7,560 nucleotides of DNA from Bifidobacterium breve (GCA_945882475.1 CAMCWJ010000140.1:1-7560); one strand, 5' to 3'. Positions 1 through 7,028 are shown, counted from the first letter of the stretch. Notes: generated by a model not told the origin, from the sequence alone. Translations and numbers: made by a program.

Positions 1-3000
1 ATCGACGGCGCCGCCGAAGCCGACCTCAGTGCGCTGCGGGGTCAGGTCAGCAAGCTGGCCCGCACCTACAAGCCGTTCGGCCCGGTACTGACCGACGCCA
101 TCAACGATCAGCTCCGTACGCTGCTCGGGCCGTCCGGCAAGCGGCCGGCGGTGATCGCCGAACGCCTCACCAAGACGTGGGAACTCGGCCCCGGCTGGGT
201 CAAGCACGTCACGGTGGAACTCGCTCTGGGTACCCGGGAGGGCAGCAGCGTTCGTGGCGGGCCGCTCGGCGGGCTGCATGAGGGCGCGCTGGCCGATGCC
301 GCCGCGGTGGATCGGGCCATCGACGCGGCGGTCGCCGCGGTGGCGGCCCGCCGCGGAGTCGCCGTCGCGTTGCCGTCGACCGGTGCCGCCGTCGGTGGCG
401 TCGTCGACTCGGCCGCCTTGGATGAGTTCGCCGCGAAGGTCACCGGCCCCGACGGGGTGCTGGCCACGGCCGCCCGACTGGTGATGAGCCAACTGGGCCT
501 CGACACCCCGGTGAGCGCCCCGGCGGCGAGCACCGACGTGGAACTGATCGACCTGGTGACCGCCGAACTCGGCCCGGACTGGCCGCGATTGGTGGCCCCG
601 GCGTTCGACGCGCGCAAGGCGGTGCTGCTCGATGATCGGTGGGCCAGCGCCCGCGAGGACCTGGTCAAGATCTGGCTGCTGGACGAGGCCGAGGCCGAGG
701 CGGATTGGACAAGGCTCTCCGAGCGGTTCGAGGGCGCCGGACACGTGGTGGCGACCCAGGCCGACTGGTGGAAGAGCCGGGCACTGGCCGAGGGCCGGGA
801 AGTCCATGCCGCACTGTTCGCGAGGATCGCCTCCGGTGCGGAGAATCCCGCGCCGGGCCCCTACAGCGGCGAGGTGGCCGTGGTGACCGGCGCCTCGAAG
901 GGCTCGATCGCCGCCTCGGTGGTAGCCCAGTTGCTCGACGGCGGTGCCACCGTGATCGCCACCACCTCACGCCTCGACGACGAGCGACTGGACTTCTACA
1001 AGTCGCTCTATCGCGACAACGCCCGCTTCGGTGCGGCGCTGTGGGTGCTGCCGGCCAACATGGCGTCCTACTCCGACATCGACGCCCTGGTGTCGTGGGT
1101 CGGCAATGAGCAGTCCGAAAGCCTTGGGCCGCAGTCGATTCACATCAAGGATGCGCTGACCCCGACGCTGCTGTTCCCGTTCGCCGCGCCCCGGGTGTCC
1201 GGCGACCTGGCCGAAGCCGGCTCGCGCTCGGAGATGGAGATGAAGGTCCTGCTATGGGCCGTGGAGCGGCTGATCGGTGGGCTGTCGGCCATCGGTGCCG
1301 AACGCGACATCGCCTCGCGCCTGCACGTGGTGCTGCCGGGCTCACCGAACCGCGGGATGTTCGGTGGCGATGGTGCCTACGGCGAGTCCAAGTCCGCGCT
1401 TGATGCGGTGGTGACCCGGTGGGGCGCGGAATCGTCGTGGGCGCAGCGGGTCACCTTTGCGCACGCCCTGATCGGCTGGACCAAGGGCACCGGCCTGATG
1501 GGCCACAACGACGCCATCGTCGACGCGGTCGAAGCCGCCGGGGTGACGACGTACACCACCGCTGAGATGGCGGCCATGCTGCTGAACCTGTGCACTGCGG
1601 AGGCCAAGGTGTTCGCCGCCGGCGAGCCGCTCAAGGTCGATCTCACCGGTGGTCTCGGCGATGTCAAGCTCGATATGGCTGAACTCGCCGCCAGGGCTCG
1701 CGAGGAGATGGCCGCCGGGACCGCGGATGCCGTAGAGGCTGTGGATGCCGACGGATTGCCGGCCGGCACCATCGCCGCGCTGCCGTCGCCGCCGCGCGGC
1801 CACCTGGGCAGCCCGCCGCCGGCCTGGCCGGACCTCGACGTCGATCCGGCCGATCTGGTGGTCATCGTTGGCGCTGCCGAACTCGGCCCCTACGGCTCGT
1901 CGCGCACCCGCTACGAGATGGAGGTCTCCGGCGAGCTGTCGGCTGCCGGTGTTCTCGAATTGGCCTGGACCACTGGGCTTCTCAGCTGGGAGAACGATCC
2001 CCGGCCGGGCTGGTATGACACGGCGTCCGGCGACCTCGTCGACGAGGCGGAGTTGGTCGAGCGCTATCACGACGCCGTCGTGGAGAAGTGCGGCATCCGG
2101 GAGTTCGTCTCCGATGGCGCACTCGACGCAGACGGTTCGGCACCACTGCTGGTCAGTGTGTTCCTGGACCGGGACTTCAGTTTCGTGGTTTCCTCCGAGG
2201 CCGACGCGCGGGCTTTCGCCGGCTTCGATCCCGAGCGCACCGTGGTGCGGCCGCTGCCGGACTCCGGCGACTGGGAGGTCATCCGCAAGGCGGGCACCGA
2301 GATTCGGGTTCCGCGCAAAGCGAAGCTGTCGCGGTCGGTTGGCGCGCAGATTCCGACCGGGTTTGATCCCACCGTCTGGGGCATCAGCGCGGACATGGCG
2401 ACCTCGATCGACCGGGTCGCGCTGTGGAACATCGTCGCCACCGTCGATGCGTTCCTGTCCTCGGGTTTCACCCCGGCCGAACTGATGCGCTGGGTGCATC
2501 CGAGCATGGTCGCCTCGACCCAGGGCACGGGTATGGGCGGTATGACGTCGATGGAGCGGATGTTCCACGGCAACCTGCTCGGTGTCTCCAAGCCGAATGA
2601 CATCCTGCAGGAAGTGCTGCCCAATGTCGTTGCAGCCCATGTGATGCAGTCCTTCGTCGGCGGCTACGGGGCGATGATCCATCCGGTCGGCGCGTGCGCC
2701 ACCGCGGCGGTGTCGGTCGAGGAGGGCGTCGACAAGATCCGGTTGGGCAAGGCTGGGCTCGTCGTCGCCGGTGGCTTTGATGACATGATCCTCGACGCCG
2801 TCATCGGCTTCGGCGACATGGCGGCCACCGCCGACACCGAGGTCATGCGCGGCAAGGGAATCAGCGACGCGAAGTTCTCCCGCGCCAACGACCGTCGCCG
2901 GCTCGGCTTCCTCGAAGCCCAGGGCGGCGGCACCATCCTGCTGGCCCGCGGCGACCTCGCACTGCAGATGGGGCTGCCGGTGCTGGCCGTCGTCGGCTAC

Positions 3001-3747
3001 GCGCAGAGCTTCGCCGACGGTGTGCACACCTCCATCCCGGCCCCCGGACTCGGCGCGCTCGGCGCAGGCCGCGGTGGCCGGGACTCGGTGCTGGCCCGTT
3101 CGCTGGGCCGGCTGGGGGTGGGCGCCGACGACATCGCCGTGATCTCCAAGCACGACACCTCGACGCTGGCCAACGATCCCAATGAAACCGAACTGCACGA
3201 GCGGCTGGCCGATGCGCTGGGCCGCTCGCCGGGCGCCCCGCTGTTCGTGGTGTCGCAGAAGAGCCTGACCGGCCACGCCAAGGGTGGCGCGGCGGTGTTT
3301 CAGATGATCGGCCTGTGCCAGATCCTGCGCGACGGTGTGATCCCACCGAACCGCAGCCTGGATTGCGTCGATGACGAACTGGCCGCCTCCGGACACTTCG
3401 TCTGGCCGCGGGAGAGCCTGCACCTGGGCGGACGGTTCCCGCTCAAGGCCGGCCTCGTCACCAGCCTCGGGTTCGGTCACGTCTCGGGGTTGATCGCGCT
3501 GGTGCATCCGCAGGCCTTCCTGGCGGCGTTGGGCTCCGAGGCGCGGGCGGACTATGTGCAGCGGGCACACCAGCGGGTGCTGGCCGGCCAGCGCCGACTG
3601 GCCTCCGCCATCGCTGGGGGACGCCCGATGTACGAGCGGCCCGCCGACCGCCGGTTCGCCCACGACGGCCCGGAGAAGCCGCAGGAGGCCGCGATGCTGC
3701 TGGATCCGGCGGCCCGCCTGGGCGGCGACGGAACCTACGTCGGCTAG
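1..3747 (+). CDS. fas: Type I fatty acid synthase, C-terminal part (ACP end, KR, KS); 5' truncated by window
   Basis: The frame is open from base 1, giving the last 1248 residues of a protein usually about 3,070 residues long. It is the cytosolic multi-enzyme that makes the C16-C26 acyl-CoAs feeding mycolic acid synthesis. Numbering from the window start, residues 1 to about 110 resemble the structural half of the fungal-type ACP domain (WELGPGW near 60). The ketoreductase has a nucleotide-binding TGASKGSIA loop at 296-304 and a YGESK catalytic motif with Y460 and K464. The ketosynthase runs from about 780 to 1170, with active Cys899 in VGACATAA, His1051 in SKHDTSTLAND, Lys1087 and His1092 in QKSLTGHAKG, and a GFGH loop at 1157-1160. 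The roughly 75-residue tail (LDPAARL, 1234-1240) ends where fungal FAS alpha chains enter their phosphopantetheinyl transferase domain, which is absent here. acpS follows directly in the same frame. The AT, ER, DH and MPT domains and the phosphopantetheine serine lie upstream of the window. No frameshift is seen. Confidence 0.97.
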   Translation: MDGAAEADLSALRGQVSKLARTYKPFGPVLTDAINDQLRTLLGPSGKRPAVIAERLTKTWELGPGWVKHVTVELALGTREGSSVRGGPLGGLHEGALADAAAVDRAIDAAVAAVAARRGVAVALPSTGAAVGGVVDSAALDEFAAKVTGPDGVLATAARLVMSQLGLDTPVSAPAASTDVELIDLVTAELGPDWPRLVAPAFDARKAVLLDDRWASAREDLVKIWLLDEAEAEADWTRLSERFEGAGHVVATQADWWKSRALAEGREVHAALFARIASGAENPAPGPYSGEVAVVTGASKGSIAASVVAQLLDGGATVIATTSRLDDERLDFYKSLYRDNARFGAALWVLPANMASYSDIDALVSWVGNEQSESLGPQSIHIKDALTPTLLFPFAAPRVSGDLAEAGSRSEMEMKVLLWAVERLIGGLSAIGAERDIASRLHVVLPGSPNRGMFGGDGAYGESKSALDAVVTRWGAESSWAQRVTFAHALIGWTKGTGLMGHNDAIVDAVEAAGVTTYTTAEMAAMLLNLCTAEAKVFAAGEPLKVDLTGGLGDVKLDMAELAARAREEMAAGTADAVEAVDADGLPAGTIAALPSPPRGHLGSPPPAWPDLDVDPADLVVIVGAAELGPYGSSRTRYEMEVSGELSAAGVLELAWTTGLLSWENDPRPGWYDTASGDLVDEAELVERYHDAVVEKCGIREFVSDGALDADGSAPLLVSVFLDRDFSFVVSSEADARAFAGFDPERTVVRPLPDSGDWEVIRKAGTEIRVPRKAKLSRSVGAQIPTGFDPTVWGISADMATSIDRVALWNIVATVDAFLSSGFTPAELMRWVHPSMVASTQGTGMGGMTSMERMFHGNLLGVSKPNDILQEVLPNVVAAHVMQSFVGGYGAMIHPVGACATAAVSVEEGVDKIRLGKAGLVVAGGFDDMILDAVIGFGDMAATADTEVMRGKGISDAKFSRANDRRRLGFLEAQGGGTILLARGDLALQMGLPVLAVVGYAQSFADGVHTSIPAPGLGALGAGRGGRDSVLARSLGRLGVGADDIAVISKHDTSTLANDPNETELHERLADALGRSPGAPLFVVSQKSLTGHAKGGAAVFQMIGLCQILRDGVIPPNRSLDCVDDELAASGHFVWPRESLHLGGRFPLKAGLVTSLGFGHVSGLIALVHPQAFLAALGSEARADYVQRAHQRVLAGQRRLASAIAGGRPMYERPADRRFAHDGPEKPQEAAMLLDPAARLGGDGTYVG

Positions 3748-3756
3748 GGTCGCGGC

Positions 3757-4149
3757 GTGGCGATAGTCGGCGTGGGTATCGATCTGGTGTCCATTCCCGA
3801 GTTCGCCGAGCAGGTCGACCAGCCGGGCACGATGTTCGCCGAGACCTTCACCCCCGGTGAGCGTCGCGACGCGGCCGACAAGAGTTCGCTTGCCGCCCGG
3901 CACCTGGCCGCCCGCTGGGCCGCCAAGGAGGCGGTCATCAAGGCGTGGTCGGGTTCGCGGTTCGCCCAGCGTCCCGTACTGCCCGAGGACATCCATCGCG
4001 ACATCGAAGTGGTCACCGACATGTGGGGTAGGCCCAAGGTCCGGTTAACCGGGGCGATCGCCGAACATCTCGCCGACGTCGTCATCCACGTGTCGCTGAC
4101 GCACGAGGCCGACACCGCCGCGGCGGTCGCGATCCTCGAGACCCTCTAA
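3757..4149 (+). CDS. acpS: Holo-[acyl-carrier-protein] synthase AcpS
   Basis: This 130-residue protein moves 4'-phosphopantetheine from coenzyme A to a serine of acyl carrier domains, using Mg2+. Its natural target here is the ACP domain of the FAS encoded just upstream. It shows the group I AcpS signatures GVGIDLVSI with metal ligand Asp9, FTPGERRDA at 31-39, and RWAAKEAVIKAW at 53-64 with Glu58 as second metal ligand and Lys62 behind it. The length and nearly all of the sequence match the M. tuberculosis protein as I remember it. The GTG start lies 9 bases after the fas stop. Only a weak AGGG, which overlaps that stop, serves as a ribosome site, so translational coupling is likely. It is in the same reading frame as fas. 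This trimeric enzyme is the free-standing equivalent of the domain fused to fungal FAS alpha. Confidence 0.97.
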   Translation: MAIVGVGIDLVSIPEFAEQVDQPGTMFAETFTPGERRDAADKSSLAARHLAARWAAKEAVIKAWSGSRFAQRPVLPEDIHRDIEVVTDMWGRPKVRLTGAIAEHLADVVIHVSLTHEADTAAAVAILETL

Positions 4150-4157
4150 CTGCCCCG

Positions 4158-5495
4158 GTGAGCGATCTGGTCGCGCGCGTTCGCGAAGTCCTGCCCGATG
4201 TCCGGCGCGATCTCGAGGCACTGGTTCGCATCGAGTCGGTGTGGGCCGATCCGGCGCGGCGCGACGATGTCCACCGCAGCGCACAGGCTGTCGCCGATCT
4301 TCTGCGCGACGCCGGATTCTCCGACGTGGAGATCGTCAGCGAAGACGGAGCCCCCGCGGTAATCGCCCACCAGCCCGGCCCGCCAGGTTCGGCGACGGTG
4401 CTGCTCTATGCCCACCACGACGTGCAGCCCGAAGGCGATGCGGCGCAATGGGATTCCCCGCCCTTCGATCCCACTGAGCGCGATGGCCGGCTCTACGGCC
4501 GCGGTACCGCCGATGATAAAGCAGGCATCGCAACGCATCTCGCGGCCTTCCGCGCCCACGGCGGGCGGCCACCGGTGGGGGTGACGGTATTCGTCGAAGG
4601 CGAGGAGGAGTCCGGATCGCCGTCGTTGAGCCGACTATTGGCCGCGCATCGCGACAAACTCGCCGCCGACGTCATCGTGATCGCGGACTCCGACAACTGG
4701 ACCACCGAGGTTCCGGCGCTCACGGTGTCCCTGCGCGGGCTGGCCGACTGCGTGGTGGAGGTGGCGACCCTTGATCACGGGTTGCACTCCGGCCTGTGGG
4801 GTGGCGTCGTGCCCGACGCGCTGACCGTTCTGGTCCGGCTGCTGGCCGGCCTGCACGACGACGAGGGCAACGTCGCGGTGGCCGGTCTGCACGAGGCGCA
4901 GGCGGCGCCGGTCGACCGTGGGCCGCAGTGGGTGCGGGCCGAGTCCGGACTACTCGACGGGGTCCGCGAGATCGGTTCCGGCCCAGTGGCGCAACGGATG
5001 TGGGCCAAACCGGCCATCACCGTCATCGGCATCGACACCACGCCCATCGCCAAGGCCTCCAACACCCTCATCCCGAGGGCCAGCGCCAAGATCAGCATGC
5101 GCATCGCCCCGGGCGGGGACGCCGTGGCCCATCTCGACGCGCTGCGTCGCCATCTCGAGGCACACACCCCGTGGGGCGCCCACCTCACCGTCACCCCGGG
5201 AGATATCGGCCAGCCCTACGTCATCGACGCCACCGGACCGGTGTACGACGCCGCGCGGTCGGCGTTCCGGCAGGCGTGGGGGACCGATGCGATCGACATG
5301 GGAATGGGTGGGTCGATTCCGTTCATCGCGCAGTTCGCCGCCGCGTTCCCGGACGCCACGATCCTGGTCACCGGGGTGGAGGATCCGGGCACTCAGGCGC
5401 ACAGCGTCAACGAGAGTCTGCATCTGGGCGTACTGGAGCGCGCCGCCGTCACCGAGGCGCTGCTACTGGAGCAACTGGGCACCGTCGCCGGCTAG
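4158..5495 (+). CDS. M20-family metallopeptidase (dipeptidase, Rv2522c-like)
   Basis: This 445-residue cytosolic zinc hydrolase belongs to the M20 CNDP/PepV-like dipeptidases. The expected sites are all present: His86 and catalytic Asp88 in AHHDVQP, bridging Asp119 in GRGTADDKAG, general base Glu150 with ligand Glu151 in EGEEESGS, Asp179 in ADSDNW, and His415 in GTQAHSVNE. The insert at about 185-350 is the family's lid and dimer domain. The assignments follow alignment from memory to human CNDP2. There is no signal peptide. The GTG start lies 8 bases after the acpS stop and has no Shine-Dalgarno sequence, so coupled translation is likely. The TAG stop overlaps the stop of the convergent gene. 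The true substrate is unknown: a dipeptide, an N-acyl amino acid or a modified peptide would all fit. The link to fatty acid synthesis is only positional, although I recall the same neighbourhood in M. tuberculosis. Confidence 0.93.
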   Translation: MSDLVARVREVLPDVRRDLEALVRIESVWADPARRDDVHRSAQAVADLLRDAGFSDVEIVSEDGAPAVIAHQPGPPGSATVLLYAHHDVQPEGDAAQWDSPPFDPTERDGRLYGRGTADDKAGIATHLAAFRAHGGRPPVGVTVFVEGEEESGSPSLSRLLAAHRDKLAADVIVIADSDNWTTEVPALTVSLRGLADCVVEVATLDHGLHSGLWGGVVPDALTVLVRLLAGLHDDEGNVAVAGLHEAQAAPVDRGPQWVRAESGLLDGVREIGSGPVAQRMWAKPAITVIGIDTTPIAKASNTLIPRASAKISMRIAPGGDAVAHLDALRRHLEAHTPWGAHLTVTPGDIGQPYVIDATGPVYDAARSAFRQAWGTDAIDMGMGGSIPFIAQFAAAFPDATILVTGVEDPGTQAHSVNESLHLGVLERAAVTEALLLEQLGTVAG

Positions 5496-6067
5496 TTGGC
5501 GAGGTAGACCTCAGCACCCTTCGGGAACCCGCCGCCGTAGGTGGAGATGTGGACGTGGGTGTAGTGGTTGGCGTCGGGGTTGCCCAGGTCGTCCATCCGA
5601 TGCGGTTTTCCCTTGGCGGGACGGTAGGTCCGCTGCCAGATGAGGTATTCCAGCCCGAACCGTTTGGCGTTGGCCATCGCGAACTTCGCGATGCGATCGC
5701 CGAGGGCTCGCCCTGCGGCAGTGTCCCATTCCGGGATGATCACGTCGATCGCCAGGCCTTGCGGGTGCCACTTCATGCTGTCCGGCCGTACCCCGCCGAT
5801 GTCCTGGATTTCGGGGAACTCCGCGCTGATGGCGCGCTTGGCAAGGATCGTCTGCACCTGCAGTCCCCGCTCGTCGCCCACGCCGGGAGCCAGGGCCTGC
5901 CTGGCCTGGCCGAGGTCGCCGGCCGCTGCCGGTTCGGTATGGGAGGTAGACACCAGTTGGGGCTCCCAGCGCACCGGCTGCGGCGGGTTGACCGGGGCGG
6001 CGAACACTGCGGCGGGGACGGCCAGGGCCGCCACGATCAACCACACCACGCGTAGAAACGCTGTCAT
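5492..6067 (-). CDS. Secreted protein with M15/VanY-like metal-site motifs; possible cell-wall enzyme
   Basis: This predicted exported protein has 191 residues. The ATG at 6067 was chosen over one 18 bases upstream because a GGAGG ribosome site (6075-6079) sits 7 bases before it, while the upstream ATG has none. Residues 1-24 look like a Sec signal peptide: an Arg, a hydrophobic run VVWLIVAALAV, then VFA before AP. A low-complexity linker reaches about 60. The C-terminal domain carries WHPQGLAIDV (His101, Asp108) and NHYTHVHIS (His171, His173). This is the HxxGxAxD plus HxH layout of D,D/L,D-peptidase-like folds and of the actinobacterial ARB_07466-type C-terminal domain. The expected place of action is the periplasm or outside the cell, perhaps on peptidoglycan. 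The usual leading S of SxHxxG is a Lys (K99) here, so catalysis is unproven. Databases often label such proteins glycoside hydrolase, which these motifs do not support. Confidence 0.85.
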   Translation of the reverse strand: MTAFLRVVWLIVAALAVPAAVFAAPVNPPQPVRWEPQLVSTSHTEPAAAGDLGQARQALAPGVGDERGLQVQTILAKRAISAEFPEIQDIGGVRPDSMKWHPQGLAIDVIIPEWDTAAGRALGDRIAKFAMANAKRFGLEYLIWQRTYRPAKGKPHRMDDLGNPDANHYTHVHISTYGGGFPKGAEVYLAN

Positions 6068-6074
6068 CGGTCTG

Positions 6075-6079
6075 CCTCC
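6075..6079 (-). promoter_or_regulatory. Ribosome binding site GGAGG deciding the start of the secreted protein
   Basis: The minus strand reads GGAGG, then 7 bases, then the ATG at 6065-6067. This is the strongest Shine-Dalgarno site in the window. It argues against the longer start at 6085, which would place a Gly-Gly-Arg-Pro stretch before the signal peptide. Confidence 0.8.
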
Positions 6080-6110
6080 GGTCATCAGCCCGCGGAATGC
6101 CCCCGCGACA

Positions 6111-6170
6111 GTTACTTGACCGTGATGTCGTTACCGCTGGTGCCGCTGTTACATGTGATACCGGTGTTAC
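6111..6170. repeat. Four GTTAC words at 18-19 base spacing (possible regulator sites)
   Basis: GTTAC occurs at 6111, 6130, 6148 and 6166, with start-to-start distances of 19, 18 and 18 bases. A weaker 9-base sub-period is visible between 6130 and 6174: units such as GTTACCGCT, GTTACATGT and GTTACAGAG alternate with diverged copies. The array lies 44-103 bases upstream of the start of the secreted-protein gene, where a regulator could act. The units resemble the loose direct repeats (GTCACAgcg-like) described for the response regulator MtrA, which controls cell-wall hydrolase genes in actinobacteria. That match is from memory and is an inference. The alternative is periodicity left by coding sequence (see findings). 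Confidence 0.5.
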
Positions 6171-6188
6171 AGAGTTTTCTTAGTCGCG

Positions 6189-6422
6189 TCAGGTGCGCTG
6201 CGTTTCGTGGCGGGACTCAGGTCGCCAAGCCAGATAGCCAAGGCCAATGCTGACTGCGCCGTAGATCGCGGCCTCGGTCAGCATCTTGCCCACTCCCCAT
6301 TCCCGACCTTTCCAGATGGGCGCGGAGATTTTGCCCCGTGCTGTCCACGCGGCGTAGACAACGTGCCCGTATGTCGCCGCTACAGCCGCGCCGCAAAGGA
6401 ATTTCAAAATGTCACGCTTCAT
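6189..6422 (-). CDS. Small two-helix membrane protein, unknown function
   Basis: I do not recognise this 77-residue protein. It has two hydrophobic segments, about residues 5-26 (AAVAATYGHVVYAAW) and 50-66 (EAAIYGAVSIGLGYLAW). A basic, Trp-containing loop (K31, K38, R40, K46) joins them and a charged tail ends RPESRHETQRT. It is therefore probably an inner-membrane hairpin. The ATG start has a GGGGG stretch 6 bases upstream that may act as ribosome site. By my count about 24 of 77 codons end in A or T, clearly more than in the neighbouring genes, which hints at separate origin or weak selection. It lies between bcp and the secreted-protein gene on the same strand, 80 bases after bcp, so co-transcription is possible. 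Cys10 is not in a convincing lipobox. It could be a phage-derived or accessory gene. I am fairly but not fully sure it is expressed. Confidence 0.6.
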   Translation of the reverse strand: MKRDILKFLCGAAVAATYGHVVYAAWTARGKISAPIWKGREWGVGKMLTEAAIYGAVSIGLGYLAWRPESRHETQRT

Positions 6423-6502
6423 GCCTTACCCCCGGCTGTCCAATGGCGCCCGCTCGTTTCAGAATCAGCCAGACGTCTCAACGGGAGAAGGGAACAAGGT
6501 CC

Positions 6503-6988
6503 TCAGGCTTTTGTGGTGCTCTCAATGATCTGCTGGATTTTTGTTGCCGTGCCGGCAGCCTTGACGTTGTACTGGGCCACCGCGATCTTGCCCAACTCGT
6601 CGACCAGGAACGTCGATCGGATCACGCCCTGCACGGTCTTGCCGTACATCATCTTCTCGCCGAAGGTGCCCCAGGATGTCAGCACCTTCTTGTCCGGGTC
6701 GGACAGCAGGGGAAACGTCAGACCTTCCGCGTCGCGGAACTTGGCGAGTTTCTCCGGCTTGTCCGGGGAGATACCGAGGACGTCAATCTCGGCCCCGTTG
6801 AGTTCGGCGAGGCTGTCCCGAAACTCACAGGCCTGCTTGGTGCAGCCAGGGGTCGAGGCCGCCGGGTAGAAGTAGACGATCACCTTGCGGCCCTTGAAGT
6901 CGGAGAGTTTCACGGTGTTGCCGTCGGCGTCGGGCAGGCTGAACGCCGGCGCGGTGTTGCCCACTTCGAGTCGTGCGGTGGCGGTCAC
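6503..6988 (-). CDS. bcp: Thioredoxin-dependent peroxiredoxin, BCP/PrxQ family
   Basis: This 161-residue cytosolic thiol peroxidase reduces hydrogen peroxide and organic or fatty acid hydroperoxides and is recycled by thioredoxin. The active site reads YPAASTPGCTKQACEFRD: Thr46 and Pro42 frame the peroxidatic Cys49, and Cys54, five residues on, is the resolving cysteine of atypical 2-Cys PrxQ enzymes. Arg124 in GVIRSTFLVD is the conserved arginine that activates the cysteine. The N-terminal FSLPDADGNTVKLSDFKGR is the usual BCP opening, and the length is normal for the family. The GTG start is supported by AAGGGA 6 bases upstream. The gene reads away from the DUF3618 gene and into the small membrane protein gene. 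The position beside fas/acpS matches Rv2521 of M. tuberculosis as I recall it. A role in protecting lipid synthesis from peroxides is only inference. Confidence 0.95.
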   Translation of the reverse strand: MTATARLEVGNTAPAFSLPDADGNTVKLSDFKGRKVIVYFYPAASTPGCTKQACEFRDSLAELNGAEIDVLGISPDKPEKLAKFRDAEGLTFPLLSDPDKKVLTSWGTFGEKMMYGKTVQGVIRSTFLVDELGKIAVAQYNVKAAGTATKIQQIIESTTKA

Positions 6989-7028
6989 GTGGTTTCCCTT
7001 CGTCGGGGGTGTTGATCCGGCCGGGCAG

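Noticed and set aside
1342..3996. 884-codon open frame on the minus strand opposite fas and acpS
   Set aside because: It is a shadow of high-GC coding sequence. It is antisense to the clear KR, KS and AcpS motifs, lacks any recognisable domain and crosses the fas/acpS boundary.
4796..6055. 419-codon plus-strand frame running through the peptidase end and the secreted gene
   Set aside because: The product is an Arg/Gly/His-rich string typical of out-of-frame GC-rich DNA. It overlaps two well-supported genes.
6065..6085. Start of the secreted protein at 6085 (197 residues)
   Set aside because: There is no ribosome site before it, whereas the ATG at 6067 has GGAGG at 7 bases and starts directly at the signal peptide.
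6116..6121. TTGACC as a plus-strand -35 element
   Set aside because: No TANNNT lies at 16-19 bases downstream, and there is no plus-strand gene to serve.
6189..6422. Lipoprotein signal in the 77-residue protein (Cys10)
   Set aside because: The residues before Cys10 (LKFLC) do not form a normal lipobox, and the hydrophobic stretch lies mainly after the Cys.
6423..6502. Possible tRNA or attachment-site remnant between bcp and the small membrane gene
   Set aside because: No cloverleaf arms, TTCGA-type T-loop or CCA end could be found on either strand.
6338..7015. 225- and 220-codon plus-strand frames over bcp
   Set aside because: They are antisense shadows of bcp, whose active-site motif and ribosome site are clear.
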